Shown here: one piece after another, positions 45,533-57,526 of the stretch
How positions within the stretch are numbered: position 1 is the stretch's first letter
Layout of the letters: every line of letters starts with the position of its first letter
Source of the DNA: Lucifuga dentata
Taxonomy: Eukaryota > Chordata > Actinopteri > Ophidiiformes > Bythitidae
NCBI GenBank assembly: GCA_014773175.1
Contig: VXCM01003143.1
Coordinates: forward strand, 1 to 64,000
Reading direction: 5' to 3'
DNA length: 64,000 nt
Notes under the pieces: model-generated
Database searches by the model: none
What the model saw: only the letters and a program-made list of their open reading frames with translations
Told to the model about the DNA's origin: nothing
Translations under genes and position numbers: made by a program

Positions 45533-46212
45533 ACAATTTATTTTGTATCTGTTGAGACTTTCTGTGCAAAGAACACTAAATATTCAGGTTTAAATAAATT
45601 TCAAAACAGTTTCAGACAGCCCCATTCCATCTTTGACTTTTCAACTGAGCAAGTATTTCTGTCAGATTTTATTATCCCCAGGCATTTTGACCCTTTTTCA
45701 TCCTAACCTGCAGGAATGTTGCATTGAAAGACACTCCCCTCTGTAACCTGCTGCACTTTACCTCAGGATTGTAAGTCTTTCCATCTATATGACAGAGCTT
45801 GGGTTGTCCTGTGCAACATTATTATATCAGATAGTGTGAGGGAGTTCAGCATAGTGTAAAGCTGTAATCGATCCTGATACTTATTTAAGTTGTTTATGAG
45901 ATATTGTCTTACTTACCTGTTACTATTGCTCCTTTAGCATGTCGTCATCATGCCAGGATATCCGTGAGAGATCTCAAAAGTTCCAAGTTAGGTTTTTTTT
46001 TTTTTTTTTNTTTTTTTTTTTTTTTAGTTTTCAAAGGTAGTCTCTAGCTCATCGCATGGACAGCATCAGATTCCTGTTCTGTGCCCAAGCTAGAGTCCCA
46101 CAGCCATTGTACTTAACCACAGTTATGTTATCACAGCCAGACATTCTGCACTCAACCTGTGAAAAATGAATAAAGCTTCCACATTTATCCTTTGTCATGA
46201 AAACTCATTATT

Positions 46213-46257
<45 letters not shown>

Positions 46258-47559
46258 ACACACACACCCANTTTTTTTTTTTTTTTTTTTTTTTTTGAAA
46301 ACCTGGAACCCCTTTCTTGACCTTAGTGCCACCAGAAAATGAATTCTTATATTTTATATGTAAACACGTTTAATGTCCTCTCATGCCTACAGTCAATATG
46401 ATTTTCTCTTTTTTTGTTTTTTTTGTCTTGTATTTGTTTTGTTTATGTGTGTATGTTTATGGTTTTGGGGATTTATTTGAAAATTTGTAAAAATCGATAA
46501 AAAAAAATTAAGCAATCTTATTTACAGCAGTACATTAAGAGGCAAATACAGTACAACATTTTATTTTAAGCAGTCTTTTACATTTTAAATATGTTGTAAC
46601 CAACAAATTACTTATATTTCTGCACATTTTTTGAATACTCATGAGGTCACACTTGAAACCAGTAAAAACAGTAAATGTGCAGATATCACTTTCAGCTCTG
46701 GGAACATGTGATGACATTTGACACTATTTTTGTGACACTAAATGATGAACTAATTAATCGAACAAACAAATTATAAGAATAACCATTAGTTCAGATGTGG
46801 TTGACAGTGGTCCCAATCTGGTTGCCCGGGGCAACAGGGCAACCTGAGGCTAATGAGATGGTTACACTGTGGCTGATGCTTCTACACAGCGTATGTGTCA
46901 GTGTGAATGTGGCTGAAAGATAAGGATAATTACTTATAGGCCTGTGTACCCAGAGGCTTTTTGTCACAACAAATTTCCTCACAGCTGTAATTTTGCCATC
47001 GCCAGGGACGAATGGAGTAGTGAAAATAATAGATTGTTTAACATTCAGGCTTAAAAGGAGATTTGACGAAGATGGCTGTATGTAAACAATCCGATTTGTT
47101 TCCAGATGGAGGTTACACTGAAAGAGTATGGTTGTATTTGGTTGTGCGGCTGAACTCACCTGAGTGCACTTTTAGGTTTTGGAATATCATCAGCACCTTG
47201 CACCCTGAATTTGTATGGTTTTCCATGTTGTCACCAGAGCTCTCCACTGGTGGGCACCTTATTATTGTTTACCATGAGGGTTGATTGATTAGTTCTAAAC
47301 CTAGCATAGTATAATCAAACTCAGGGGTATCGCAATTATATTTCAGCACAATTTTTACTTTGTTACTTTATACAGCCCTAACTCATTTCTCCTACTACAT
47401 GTCAGGCTCAGAAATTTTCAATCAACCCTGATATATTTTAGATTTTTTTTTTCATCATTCAGCATTCAGTACTGTACAATACATGACACACACACACACA
47501 AATCACAGAAATCACAGTTAGTTACCGTATTTCACAAAGACATATCCCATATTTCCTCT
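45533..47559. other. No gene recognised
   Basis: T-runs with N at 46010 and 46271, a CA array at 46220-46268, AT-rich DNA to 46790, then unique DNA. 46791-47284 contains overlapping open frames on both strands with no recognised product. A minus-strand consensus donor (ACAG|GTAAGT) lies at about 45911-45920 without an open frame. Confidence 0.4.
46220..46268. repeat. (CA)n microsatellite
   Basis: Imperfect CA array (CCCACC at both edges, one CATA), next to an N/T-run join at 46271. Confidence 0.9.
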
Positions 47560-47589
47560 GTGACCAAAAAGGAGTAGGCTGAAGACAAA

Positions 47590-47740
47590 GCTTATTTAAA
47601 GCCGACCCTTCTCATATATCATTTTAGGCCTTTGCTGAGTCAATGGGAAATGTGATGAGTGACGGCCGCACGCATTTGCAAGGATCGAACCTGTGACATT
47701 TCAGCTCATACAACTTATTGTGCCTCAGCCAACAGGCAGC
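47590..47740 (-). repeat. tRNA-derived SINE-like remnant
   Basis: On the minus strand, GTCACAGGTTCGATCCTTGC (B-box GGTTCGATCC at 47682-47691) lies downstream of TGGCTGAGGCACAATAAG, an A-box-like segment, at a spacing typical of a tRNA-derived promoter. The body and tail are not clear. Confidence 0.45.
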
Positions 47741-48472
47741 TACAGTACAAATACAAACTATTAACCTGGATTAACACTGTCAGACATGCTGAACTTCACT
47801 CCTGGCTGCCATTCAGTCACAGAGCACAGCAACATTTGAATTTATTAATAATTAATCTCTTCATCTTAGTATAATTTCTTCATCTCGGCACACTGAGATG
47901 TAGCCCTGCACTTTCCCATCAATCGCTTAAACTGATTATTGCTTAAAGTTCAATATATCAAATGAAATATCTCGACTCCAGCTTAAGTGATGGACTACTC
48001 TCAAATTAAATTCACCTCTGAAATAATCTGTATATTTTTGTTTTACAATTTGGCCTTCAGATTGAAAAATTATCCAATAAATCTCAGAGCTTTGCTGTGG
48101 CAGTTTTATCAAAAGTGATGACAGCTGTACTTTTGTTAATGTACAAGCTTCTATTAAAATTGGACCCTTGGGAAATGCAAATGCTGAGTCTCTGCCAGAT
48201 GTAGTAATTTGTGAAGCTGAGAGTTCTACAATCAGTCCTGGGGTCTAATGAAACTGAAAGTCCTTGATTTGTTTTATGTTTCTTTGTTGCTGAAGTGTAT
48301 TTGACTTCCTGGAAAAATAACTGAAGTAGCACTGGTGAAAAGGGATGAAACATCATTTCTTCAGCTTGTTTTCCACATTTCCCTGATTATTTATTAGCTG
48401 CAAGGATAAGCCTTTTATTTGTTGTACTCACATCCTCTCCCCCTTGCTTGTGCGACCACAAACACATCAAGT
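47741..48472. other. No gene seen
   Basis: AT-rich, no repeat or exon recognised. Confidence 0.5.
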
Positions 48473-48476
48473 TTAA

Positions 48477-49544
48477 AGGACTATGCCAATGACTTTGCAT
48501 GTTTAAAGCCCAATAAATATTACCCACATAATGTTATGTTGCTGCCAACCATTTTCCAAAACATAAATGGAAGGTTGTCAGGTGAAACATTGTATTTTAA
48601 GGTGATGTGTCATGTGAACATTTGATTTTGAAAGATTAGGGCGGTCATCTTCAAAGTCTGGACTCTGGTCCAGATCCACATTGAACCACAACTGTCTCTG
48701 GACTCTGAGCAAATTCTACTTTTCATATGTATTATCTGTATTATCTGAGATGTCGCTGCAACACAACAAGTCAAATTCTCTGCTACAATCAGAAAAAAAC
48801 AAAAACAAAAACAAAAAACAAATGTCCGACTTCTCCTCTATCTGTGTGAGAATGTCTACTCTGCTTTAGTTTGGTCCAGTCACCTTCAGTGTCCCGTCAT
48901 CTCCATGACAATGATGGATTGACACGGCACTGGACTCACTGAGAGTTGNCCCCCCCCTAGACACTTTAAATTCTCTGTAAAAATTAGGATCCCAATCCAA
49001 CCCAGGCTTGACTGACTTTAATAAAAGGACCTGAAGGACCTGTCTTGTTGAAAAAAGCTTTTCTGGACCTTTGTATTTGAATAACCCAAGATTTATATTC
49101 GAATAATCCTGGATTAAGGGATTTGGCAAAATCAAATATTCACGATACACCACCTTAAAATACAATTTTTTCACCTGCTAACACTATGTTCTAATATAGA
49201 AGGGATACTTGTTTTTAATTTCTCTGTAAAGGGGCTGTCTTCTCCTGGGACTAGATTTCCTGGTGGACACATACATTTTCTTCTGTTGGACCAATTAAAT
49301 AAAGTTACTTTGAGAACAAATGTCATAGTGTGTTCACTGTGATGGATTACTTATCTCAAGCACGTTTCAAGCCTCTACAAGTTGATATGAATAGAGTATT
49401 GGAATGAACTGAAACCAATGGCAGTGTGGAAGGTAGGAAAAACAAATGTAATATTTTCTGCTCCAGTAGTGTGTTTTGGGAAAGTGACGTAACATGCATG
49501 CCAATTGTATGGACTCAAACATGCAAAATGACCAATATTGTCCT
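48477..49544 (+). mobile_element. TTAA-MITE, rearranged and interrupted
   Basis: TTAA 48473-48476 then AGGACTATGCCAATGACTTT; the right end CCAATATTGTCCT precedes TTAA 49545-49548. The left piece (to about 48645) switches into reversed family sequence (GGTGAAACATTGTATTTTAAG). After a 450-bp unrelated insert, the right piece (from about 49105) is in normal orientation. Either two copies merged or an internal inversion took place. Confidence 0.7.
48650..49100. repeat. Unclassified repeat, also inside 40931-41752
   Basis: CTGGACTCTGAGCAAATTCT, TTTTCATATGTATTATCTG and ATCTGAGATGTCGCTGCAAC match 41340-41520 in reverse (AGATGTCGC versus GCGATGTCT, GTCAAATTCTCTGC versus GCGGAGAATTTTGAC). A C-run join with an N is at 48949. 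Confidence 0.5.
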
Positions 49545-49548
49545 TTAA

Positions 49549-51087
49549 TGTTGAGCACATCAACAACAAATTGGACTGGTTGGATAACAATAAAGACCCT
49601 CTACAAAACGAACAAAGTACACTTTTTCCTTCTTCCTACGCCCCCCCCCCATTATCTTATGTGTCTTCTTTTGGAGTGCCTTGCTGTATCTTATGTCTGT
49701 AGCTTAGCCTATTCTTTTGCTGCTACAACACCTGAATTTCCCCACAGGGATCAATAAAGGTCCTTTTCTTCTGAACTCCTTTAGTTCCCTCTCCCTCCTT
49801 TTTTCTCCTCTGACAGCATTGATCACAGTTTTTGTTCAACATTCTTACCCTCTGCTGCTTTATTCCTCCCACTCCCCTTTCTCCTTTTATCCCACACTGA
49901 GCATCTTCAACTTTTTCCCTCTCTGCCAGTTGCTGCAGACATACGGGGCAAGAAAGGTTTATTCCTCTCAAACCCATTAGAGGCTGACAGCTGGCTTTCA
50001 CGCTTGTCACTCCATGCACAGGTATGCATATACATTTATCTCTGTGTGTGGAACTTTGGTTTGTGTTTGCGTGTGAATATAAATTAGTATGTGTGTGTCA
50101 TCCTTCATTTTTCACTACACAGAAGCTGCAGCATGGTTACCTGTTTCCATCCCTGCTCATTCATCTCTGCTTCCAAACCCAATATGCTGCTGCAGTGGAA
50201 AAACTGTGATGAGCAGCACATGCCCCCACGCTGTGGCAGCCATTATCACCATTCACCTATTATGAATCAGGCCTCCATTAGCACTGCTGTCATCACCACT
50301 TTTTCTCGAATTTTCCACAGTTCAAGCGAATAGACTGTGAGATGAGCCTCAGCTCTCTATTAACTGGTTGCCAAATCATCCCGCAGCCTTTGACAGCTGA
50401 GAGCAAAAATAGAATTTGTTAAATAAAATCTGTTAGGGCAATGCACCACAGGGATTTGTCTCCTCTTCCCTCTTCCATTCCCTCTGCACTGCTAAGACCT
50501 ATACTTAACTACTGTATCTGTGTAGCTAAATATAACCATTTCCAACCTCAAACCTGAAGCTAAGGTATTTTCACATCTACGTGGGTTGGTCAGGTTTGTT
50601 TCCCCCCCTGTACACTTTGTCTTGGGCAGGTCTAAACACAGAAATTATACCTGGTTGTGGATTAAAACAACCGCACCAAGACTGATTTGAGGATGTGGTC
50701 TCGGCAGGTTCCAAACAAACTCTGTAGTGGTGGTTTGTTATCTGAACATGATCTGCACTCCTTCTGAACCAACTACAGAGCAATCTATTGATCAGTTGAT
50801 TGATCCAGAACCAGAGAGGGCAATGTGTGAATGCTTAACCCTAAGTAAACTAAACCTTTGATTAGCAAATCTGACTGATGCTTTGACAAGGTTGTAACAT
50901 ATCAAGTTCTTCAGGTGAACATGTTGAAGGTTAGCATACTCTTGTATAAAGCAAAAAGCAGTTTTCCACATTGTCTTGAAATCAAATTTTGCTTTTCCTG
51001 CCACAGTTTGCTTAGTTCATGGACCAAATGATTACTGACTAGGAAAGTATTCCAATTCCATCTTAGTCCATACTATCTACTTTCTAG
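49549..51087. other. No gene recognised
   Basis: 49620-49980 is C/T-rich. 50130-50420 is unique with balanced composition (candidate conserved noncoding DNA). 50575-50790 (GATTTGAGGATGTGGTCTCG, GGCAGGTTCCAAACAAACTC) recalls a dispersed fish MITE, with no ends found. Confidence 0.4.
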
Positions 51088-51238
51088 GCATAAACCAATA
51101 CCTGCCTGGAAAATAGGAAAAACAATTAGAAAATGTACCGATCTAGTGCTACCTTTTGAAAAATGGTTGGCAGTAAAGGAAGTGATACAGGGGTAGTATT
51201 TATTGAGCTCAAACATGCAAAACCACAAGTATGGTCCT
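51088..51238 (+). mobile_element. TTAA-MITE, right-end fragment, group 2
   Basis: CCTGCCTGGAAAATAGG, TTGAGCTCAAACATGCAAAA and the end CAAGTATGGTCCT before TTAA (51239-51242). Confidence 0.7.
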
Positions 51239-51241
51239 TTA

Positions 51242-51689
51242 AAAAGTTAACAGAGGTCACGAGACTGTCACACCATCAGTTTAGAAGGAATTTTTGATGG
51301 ATATACACTGGTTTTATTGCATTTGTTTATGAGCATTAAATATGGAAACAACCTTTAATGGGGTTAGAAAATATTAATAACTTAAATTTAGTTGTCATTC
51401 AAACAGAAAGAAACAGCAAGTTCCAATCCTGAGATTCTCAAGTGGCAGCCCTTTTGCTGTATTGTTTTGTTGCATACACAGGACCCAGTTCCTTGGGTCA
51501 GACATCACCAAAAGCATTTAATGAGGTAACAGCATAAGAATATTTGCTTTCTAGTCAAAGAAAAAAAAAAAAAAAAAAAAAAAAAACAGCAGAGAATCCT
51601 CTTGCTGAATCAGCAGGATTTAAAACTGTCAACCGATGTGAGTTCAACTCCTACGGACATCACTTAAAACAGCTGCACCTTCAATCAAA
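51242..51689. other. No gene seen
   Basis: Poly-A run of about 27 near 51560-51586; otherwise featureless. Confidence 0.5.
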
Positions 51690-51995
51690 ATCCTGATTCT
51701 CTGCCTCCTTATGGTACATGTCAAATCTGCGCTGCATTTTGTTGTCTGCACCACTGAGTGGGTGAATAGCTGTCAAATGGCCACCATGAAGGAGCTGCAT
51801 GAAGCCGGCAATGTCCAGGTTTTCTGTCACCCGAGCCCCTGAGTTGAAGAAACTTCCTCCTGGGAGATGGCGCAGGACCATAATCAACTTCTTCCCAGAA
51901 GCTGTCAGCCTGTTCAACCCATCCTCAATCCATCCACCGCCCACCATGGAAACTGTCTGGAAACCCAGAACTATTTGTTTGGTTGCTGTCTAGTC
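51690..51995 (+). mobile_element. Probable LINE ORF C-terminal remnant
   Basis: The plus-strand frame 51799-51993 contains ELKKLPPGRWRRTIINFFPE then AVSLFNPSS. This is like the PGRYR...NSFFPEAVRLFN tail that closes reverse transcriptase ORFs of L2-like fish LINEs. A minus-strand frame (51947-51681, ...HGGHLTAIHPLSGADNKMQR...) is also open for 88 codons, so a minus-strand exon cannot be excluded. Confidence 0.35.
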
Positions 51996-52240
51996 TGTCC
52001 ATTTTTTTTTTTTCTAAGTGATATTTTGCATATCTTTGCAACACTCGCCTGGCCTGTAATAATGTCTAACGAATTGTATCTCTGCTCCACACGGCTCAGA
52101 GATCCACTTCTTCATTTCCTTTGAGTATTACATTGGTCCTGCATGTACATATAGTGTGCGAGTATATAAGAATAAGGGGTAATACCTCGTTACGTAGTTT
52201 AACATGTTTTGATGAAGATTCTCAGTCATCCAGGCGGTAG

Positions 52241-52499
52241 ATATGTTGTATAAAAATCAGTCAGGTCAACTGGATTCAAGTTTTTAATTCTGAAACATTT
52301 CACCTCCAGTACCAGAGGTTTAACTTCTGTTCATTCATTTCTGACTGACAAAGCCATTTGGATGAATGGTGAAACATTTCAGAATTAAAANTCTGTTCAT
52401 TCATTTCTGACTGACAAAGCCATTTGGATGAATGGTGAAACATTTCAGAATTAAAAATTTGAATCCAGCTGACCTGACTGAGTTTTTATACAACATATC
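52241..52499. repeat. Inverted-repeat element with 64-66-bp arms
   Basis: 52241-52304 (ATATGTTGTATAAAAATCAG...) is nearly complementary to 52434-52499 (...TTTTTATACAACATAT). The sequence before it, GATGAAGATTCTCAGTCATC, is a phrase seen in fish repeats. The loop includes an assembly duplication (52326-52456), so the true loop is about 65 bases shorter. Confidence 0.7.
52326..52456 (+). other. Assembly-join duplication around a single N (65 bp x 2)
   Basis: 52326-52390 equals 52392-52456 around an N at 52391. Confidence 0.85.
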
Positions 52500-52587
52500 T
52501 AGTTAAACATACTGCATTTGATTTTCATCAATGACATTATAGTTGTTGCAACAAAAATGTTCCACTGAGTTAAGCTACATGACTTAA

Positions 52588-52618
52588 AGAAGTATACCAC
52601 TGTTTTGTTTTGTTTAGT

Positions 52619-52650
<32 letters not shown>

Positions 52651-53005
52651 CATGTATGAGCCCAATAAATACAACTGACATGCATGTCACATTACTGACA
52701 ACCATTTTTCAAATAGTATGTTTGCATGAATCCGCCAGGGAATATAGTCCCAGGATAAAATGGCTTTTACTGAGAAATTAAAAACATCCGTCCCTTCTAG
52801 TTGCACGTCAGCAGCTAAAACATTGAATTTTTAAGATGGGTGTGTCACCTTAACATTTGATTATGAAATATTAGGGGATCTGGCAAACTAACAGGAAAAC
52901 TAAAATATGGCTTTTAGGTTATGGTTAAAATGGTTGTCAATAACATCCTGCATATGTGGATAGTATTTATTAGGCTTAAACGCGCAAAATGGCCAGTATG
53001 GTCCT
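52588..53005 (-). mobile_element. TTAA-MITE, group 2, shortened
   Basis: TTAA at 52584-52587 and 53006-53009. Left end AGAAGTATACCACTG is followed by a (TTTTG)n expansion; right end GGCCAGTATGGTCCT. The interior GGGAATATAGTCCCAGG is reversed; the centre is deleted. Confidence 0.8.
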
Positions 53006-53009
53006 TTAA

Positions 53010-54149
53010 AACCAATGCATTAACCAGTCAGTGCAACTGAATTAAGACCAGTGTCAAAGGATCATAGATCTTTCCACAGGGAGAAGTACATGAATAAATC
53101 ATAAATTGGCAGAAGAAGAGAGATGCTGTAGTGTCCAGGACAGAATCTCCTCACCATGGCAGCGATCTCTACAGGCAATCTGTGGAGAACAAACATGCAG
53201 CAAAAGAACCTTGTCTAATTGCAGATAACTACTTTGGTATACGTGACCCTGCAAGTTTGTTTTTTGATATCTCATACCACTTTTCTGTTATTAGTCACCA
53301 AATTTCCATAATTGTTAATCATAAGTTAAACACCAGCAACACTGACCATTCCTGCACAATTTGATGGCATTGGTCCAAAAACTGTATATTTTCCACAATT
53401 TATCCCTCTGTAACACCATAACATTCCCTGACAGGATTTAGGTATTCTTCCAAAAAAAAATTTTGCCACGAGCTAATCAGTGTGACTATGACTGTGCGTG
53501 TTTTGATCCAGATGCAGATTAAAAAATGTCCAAGTAAAGATTAAAAGGATTGTGCAACTTTCTCAGAGTGCTATCTAGTTCATATTCTGATTCTGTTTTA
53601 GAGTCTGTATACAGAAGTAAAGCTATAATCTACTGCAACATCTAGGTCATGCCATGTCATAACATAGTGTCTGCTATTGTAGATGCAGCTGCAAAGTGGA
53701 TAAATCCATGTCATGAAGAGAGAATTTCAAAATAAATTGGCTGGAAATTGTCATCCTTTTCTCATTCAGCTGTCAAAACACAGCGGGAATGAGTGGTAAA
53801 GCTATACGGGTTTCACTAACAAAACAGCTTTATCTACACAAAGAAAAAACATGATTCAACACCTCCTTTTTCTGTGTCATTTTAATTAGATATGTGAAAC
53901 AGGATCCCACCCTGCACATCTATAACCAACAACAGTAACCTGCTATTAACAACTGACAACCGATTAGTTCCATCACTTCTATCAGTCCAGAGAGGCTTTG
54001 CAGAAGCAATAATAATAATAATAATAATAATGATAATAATAATAATAATAATAATAAAATTCCCCCTGTAATCATGTCTCTGTCTTATTGGGTTGATATC
54101 TGAATGTAAACTTAGTACAGTCACACAGAGTCAGTTTAAGATATTAAAT
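53010..54149. other. No gene recognised
   Basis: AT-rich unique DNA with an (AAT)n array at 54008-54057. Confidence 0.5.
54008..54057. repeat. (AAT)n microsatellite
   Basis: About 16 AAT units with one TGA interruption. Confidence 0.95.
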
Positions 54150-54157
54150 GGCACCCC

Positions 54158-54861
54158 CAGGGCTGGCCCGTGGCAGAGGTGAACTAGGCGGTCGCCTAGG
54201 GCCCCATGGCAGCTAAGGGGCCCCCCCAAGTCAAGGGTGAAACTAAAGTGAACTCTCCTTAGCGGTGAATAAGTTCTAGAGCTCCAGAAACATAACACAA
54301 TTTATGTATTAATTTCTTGAGTTACAACTTTATTGTAAGTTGAAGCATCAGCACAGTATATATAGAGCTCAATGTGCATAGACAATTCACTAACATGTGA
54401 TATAAAATGCACTATTATTCAGCACAGAACTTATATAGCATGGAATTTATGAATTTATGGTTTGACATTATGTTTTAGTCAAGATTAGGCTCATAGGAGA
54501 TTTAGCAAATATTTATGGAGTNTTATGGTTTGACATTATGTTTTAGTCAAGATTAGGCTCATAGGAGATTTAGCAAATATTTATGGAGTGGATTTGGGGA
54601 ATTCTGGGATGTAAGGTTAATACTGCAGAGTGGGATAGTCACGCCCCTTTTGTATATTATTAGAAATTATAGTTTGAAATGTGTTTAATTTACATTTTAT
54701 TTTGGCTGTTTTATAAGGCATTTAGTAAACTGACCACTTTTTCATCCTTTTGTGTGTCACACAAATTCAGAACCTATTTAAAATAGCTAGAATGTGCAAA
54801 AACATCTCTAAAGTAAAAAGTAAATAAGTAGTAAAAAAAAAATTTCCTTGGGCCAGCCCTG
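54158..54861. mobile_element. hAT-type MITE with 8-bp target duplication
   Basis: Begins CAGGGCTGGCCCGTGG and ends TTGGGCCAGCCCTG, an inverted CAGGGCTGGCCC pair. Flanks GGCACCCC (54150-54157) and GACACCCC (54862-54869) match 7 of 8, fitting a hAT duplication. The AGGCGGTCGCCTAGGGCCCC block near the left end is typical of a widespread vertebrate hAT non-autonomous group. No ORF. 67 bases are an assembly duplication (54455-54589). Confidence 0.75.
54455..54589 (+). other. Assembly-join duplication around a single N (67 bp x 2)
   Basis: 54455-54521 equals 54523-54589 around an N at 54522. Confidence 0.85.
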
Positions 54862-54869
54862 GACACCCC

Positions 54870-56989
54870 ATTGACTGTCCCAAAAAATTTTTTTAAAAAG
54901 CAAATTAAACCCCATTTTAGCTTGACCAGTGCCTCCTTCACATATTCAAAATGCATCCAAACTCTGAATAAAAGGGACTTGGCCATATAAACCTCTCATA
55001 TATACCTTGATAGAAAGGCGTGGCCCAAATTGAAGCAGCAGTGATATATACGTGTACCCTGGAGCCGAGCAGTACGCGGCAACATCACAAATTATCTTGC
55101 CTTATTTTGAGATCTGGAGGGTAGCTACACTGTGATTTTTGGTGGGGAAAAAAAGCAAAGCACAGCCTTTACAATAAACACTTCAGATTAACACCAGAAT
55201 TAATTGATAGACTTATTGAATGGCTTCACATATAGCTTAATAACTCAAAAAAGTGGATTTGGTGTTAAGTTGCTCTTAATAAAGTCTGTTAGGAGTAGCT
55301 ATAGTGGGGACTCAATTGCAGGCTCAGACAGGTAAATGTGAATAAACAGTCTTTAATTGATAAGGTGGCAAAAAAAAAAAAAAAAAAANAAAAAAAAAAA
55401 AAAAAAAAAACACAGAAATGGCAAATGTAGATGGAAAGCATAATTTTACAGTTCCAGAAAACAGGCAAGCAGGACAAAAGGCAAAGAAACCAATAAAGGG
55501 CAGAGGCAGGTAATCAAAAATCCAGAGAACAGCCTGAGGCCAGCATACAAAACAATCAGACAGGGTAACAGGCTAACAAATCCAAAGTGGCTGAAGCAAA
55601 AATTCACAGAACCAAACAACAGACCCTCAGGATTCGAAAACCAGCAGGAACAAACAAGCTAACAGGGTCAGATGCAGATAAAAGGAATGGCAATACATGC
55701 AGCTAAGAAGCAATACAAAAGGAAAATGGCTGGTATAAGTAGACACAGGCTGATGAGGCAACAGGGAGCAGGTGTGGTGATCAGGTGACCAAGAAGTGGA
55801 GGGAAAATCAGGTAAATTAGGTGAAGAGTCAGACGAAGAAACTCAGGGGTGACAGCTGCTGGACAGATAATGAATTGCAAATTTGTGACAACCAGCCACC
55901 TGCACTCTGCATCACATGGATATATATGATTTTATATTTAATTATGGTAGCAGAGTTACCAATTCCTCCACCAAATCCAACCTCAATAGACCAGAATGCA
56001 TTGCAACCACAAAGCATTTCTGCTTTCAACAAGGGGCATGACTTAAAACCATTCTATCACCGTCACTGTTGCTCTCTCCATCCAGAACCTGAAGCTGAAT
56101 GCAACAAATTCATTCTCTGAGGGCTGAAATGCATTCAAGCCACGCTGCCTGAAGTTTGCTGCACATTCACAAGCAATGTATGTCCACAAAGAAAAGTTCC
56201 TGCACTTCAATAAGTGCAACATATTCAACAGCCTGTCATCCTGATAAGTCCCTGCTGATAGTGCACTTGCTCATATTCAGTGTCTGCAAGATAAATTTCA
56301 TAAAAACTAACGTCTCCAGGGAATTCACAGGAACAAAGAATAATATGTAAAAAGTTCACATGATTTATTACAGCTCTCTGCTGAGTGGACATGAGGGGAA
56401 ATGATCATAATCTTCAAACACACCTTTTCTATATTTTTGGGAAAGTACATAGCTCAACTTTGAGGATTTTGCAGTTTGCAAAGATGGCATTAATCAAGAT
56501 CAGGATTTTACTTTTACTTAAAAGTAAAAGACGTATGACAACAGAAATAAGTGAGGTTTCTGACATGCTCAAGCAACTTTTCTCCCTGAAACTTTCAACC
56601 ATTTTTCTGCTTGTCACTTCAATGCAAAGCTGATATTGCTTGACAGAAGTTGAACATTACTGCCTGCCATGATTTGTGTAGCTATTGCATCTTTGTGAAT
56701 ATGTAGTATTATTTTATGAGGATATGCATAACCAATGCCTTGAATGAACACAGATTACACATAGCACCCATCATGTGCACATATATAGCTAGTGATGCTG
56801 GCTCAGATGTCTTCAGGTGAGTCCAAAATCTGAATATGGAGTTGATTTTGGCATTGACTCTGAGTTACATTTGCTTGATGCATCCAAAAACCCATAATGA
56901 AGATGATCAGGAAAGTTGACAGTCGCTGCAATGCTGCAAAATAACTCTTTTAATGCACAGATAAGCAAGTAGGTGTATATTTAAAGAGA

Positions 56990-57027
<38 letters not shown>

Positions 57028-57526
57028 ATTAAATGTGATTGTCAGAAGTAATGACCATATCAAGGTTAAGAAAGAATTCACAAAGTGCACATCTATTAAG
57101 GACTTGGAGGACAAAGTGAGGCGAAAAGTGGTCACCCTTCTCCTAACACACACTTCAACAAATTATCCCCAGAGTAGACCCGCTGGAAATGTGAAGTCAC
57201 GTCTCCCGAGAGCACAGTCTCAATTGTACGATGCCAAGAGTCCAGCTTGACCCGTCCTTCATTTGCATGACGGTATTCAGTGTAATAAATTTCATGCTGA
57301 GTGTGTCACGACCGGCTGAGCTCAGTGCGAATCCCACCGGCTTTGCCTTTCCTCTCCTTTCTCTCCCTGCAGAGGAAAACGGCTGCACGTGGGACAAATT
57401 TCTCTCCCTAGCTCTCTGTCTCAACGTCACTCTCACACACACACGCACACATGCACAAATCTCCTTTCTATCTTCATCTTCATTTACATTCAGATGCCTA
57501 ACGGCCCTTTGTCTGCTTCCCTATAG
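54870..57526. other. No gene recognised; AC/AG-rich repeat-like tract
   Basis: A poly-A with an N (55370-55410). 55420-55860 is a long C-A-G-rich, T-poor stretch (GCAAGCAGGACAAAAGGC, AACAGGCTAACAAATCC) resembling part of a dispersed fish repeat, ends unknown. 56500-56640 has short AT-rich frames. 57050-57310 is unique DNA with an octamer ATTTGCAT near 57262 (candidate conserved noncoding). Confidence 0.4.
56985..57027. repeat. (GA)n microsatellite
   Basis: About 21 AG units, one CA interruption at 57001. Confidence 0.9.

Noticed and set aside
45850..45920. Minus-strand consensus donor ACAG|GTAAGT upstream of galnt18, as an alternative 5' exon
   Set aside because: No open frame and no acceptor; could only be a non-coding first exon, with no supporting evidence.
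47682..47691. Functional tRNA gene
   Set aside because: Only the B-box and a loose A-box match; no cloverleaf or acceptor stem can be folded, so it is a SINE-like remnant.
57197..57448. 83-codon minus-strand frame
   Set aside because: Includes translated CA repeat and has no recognisable domain.
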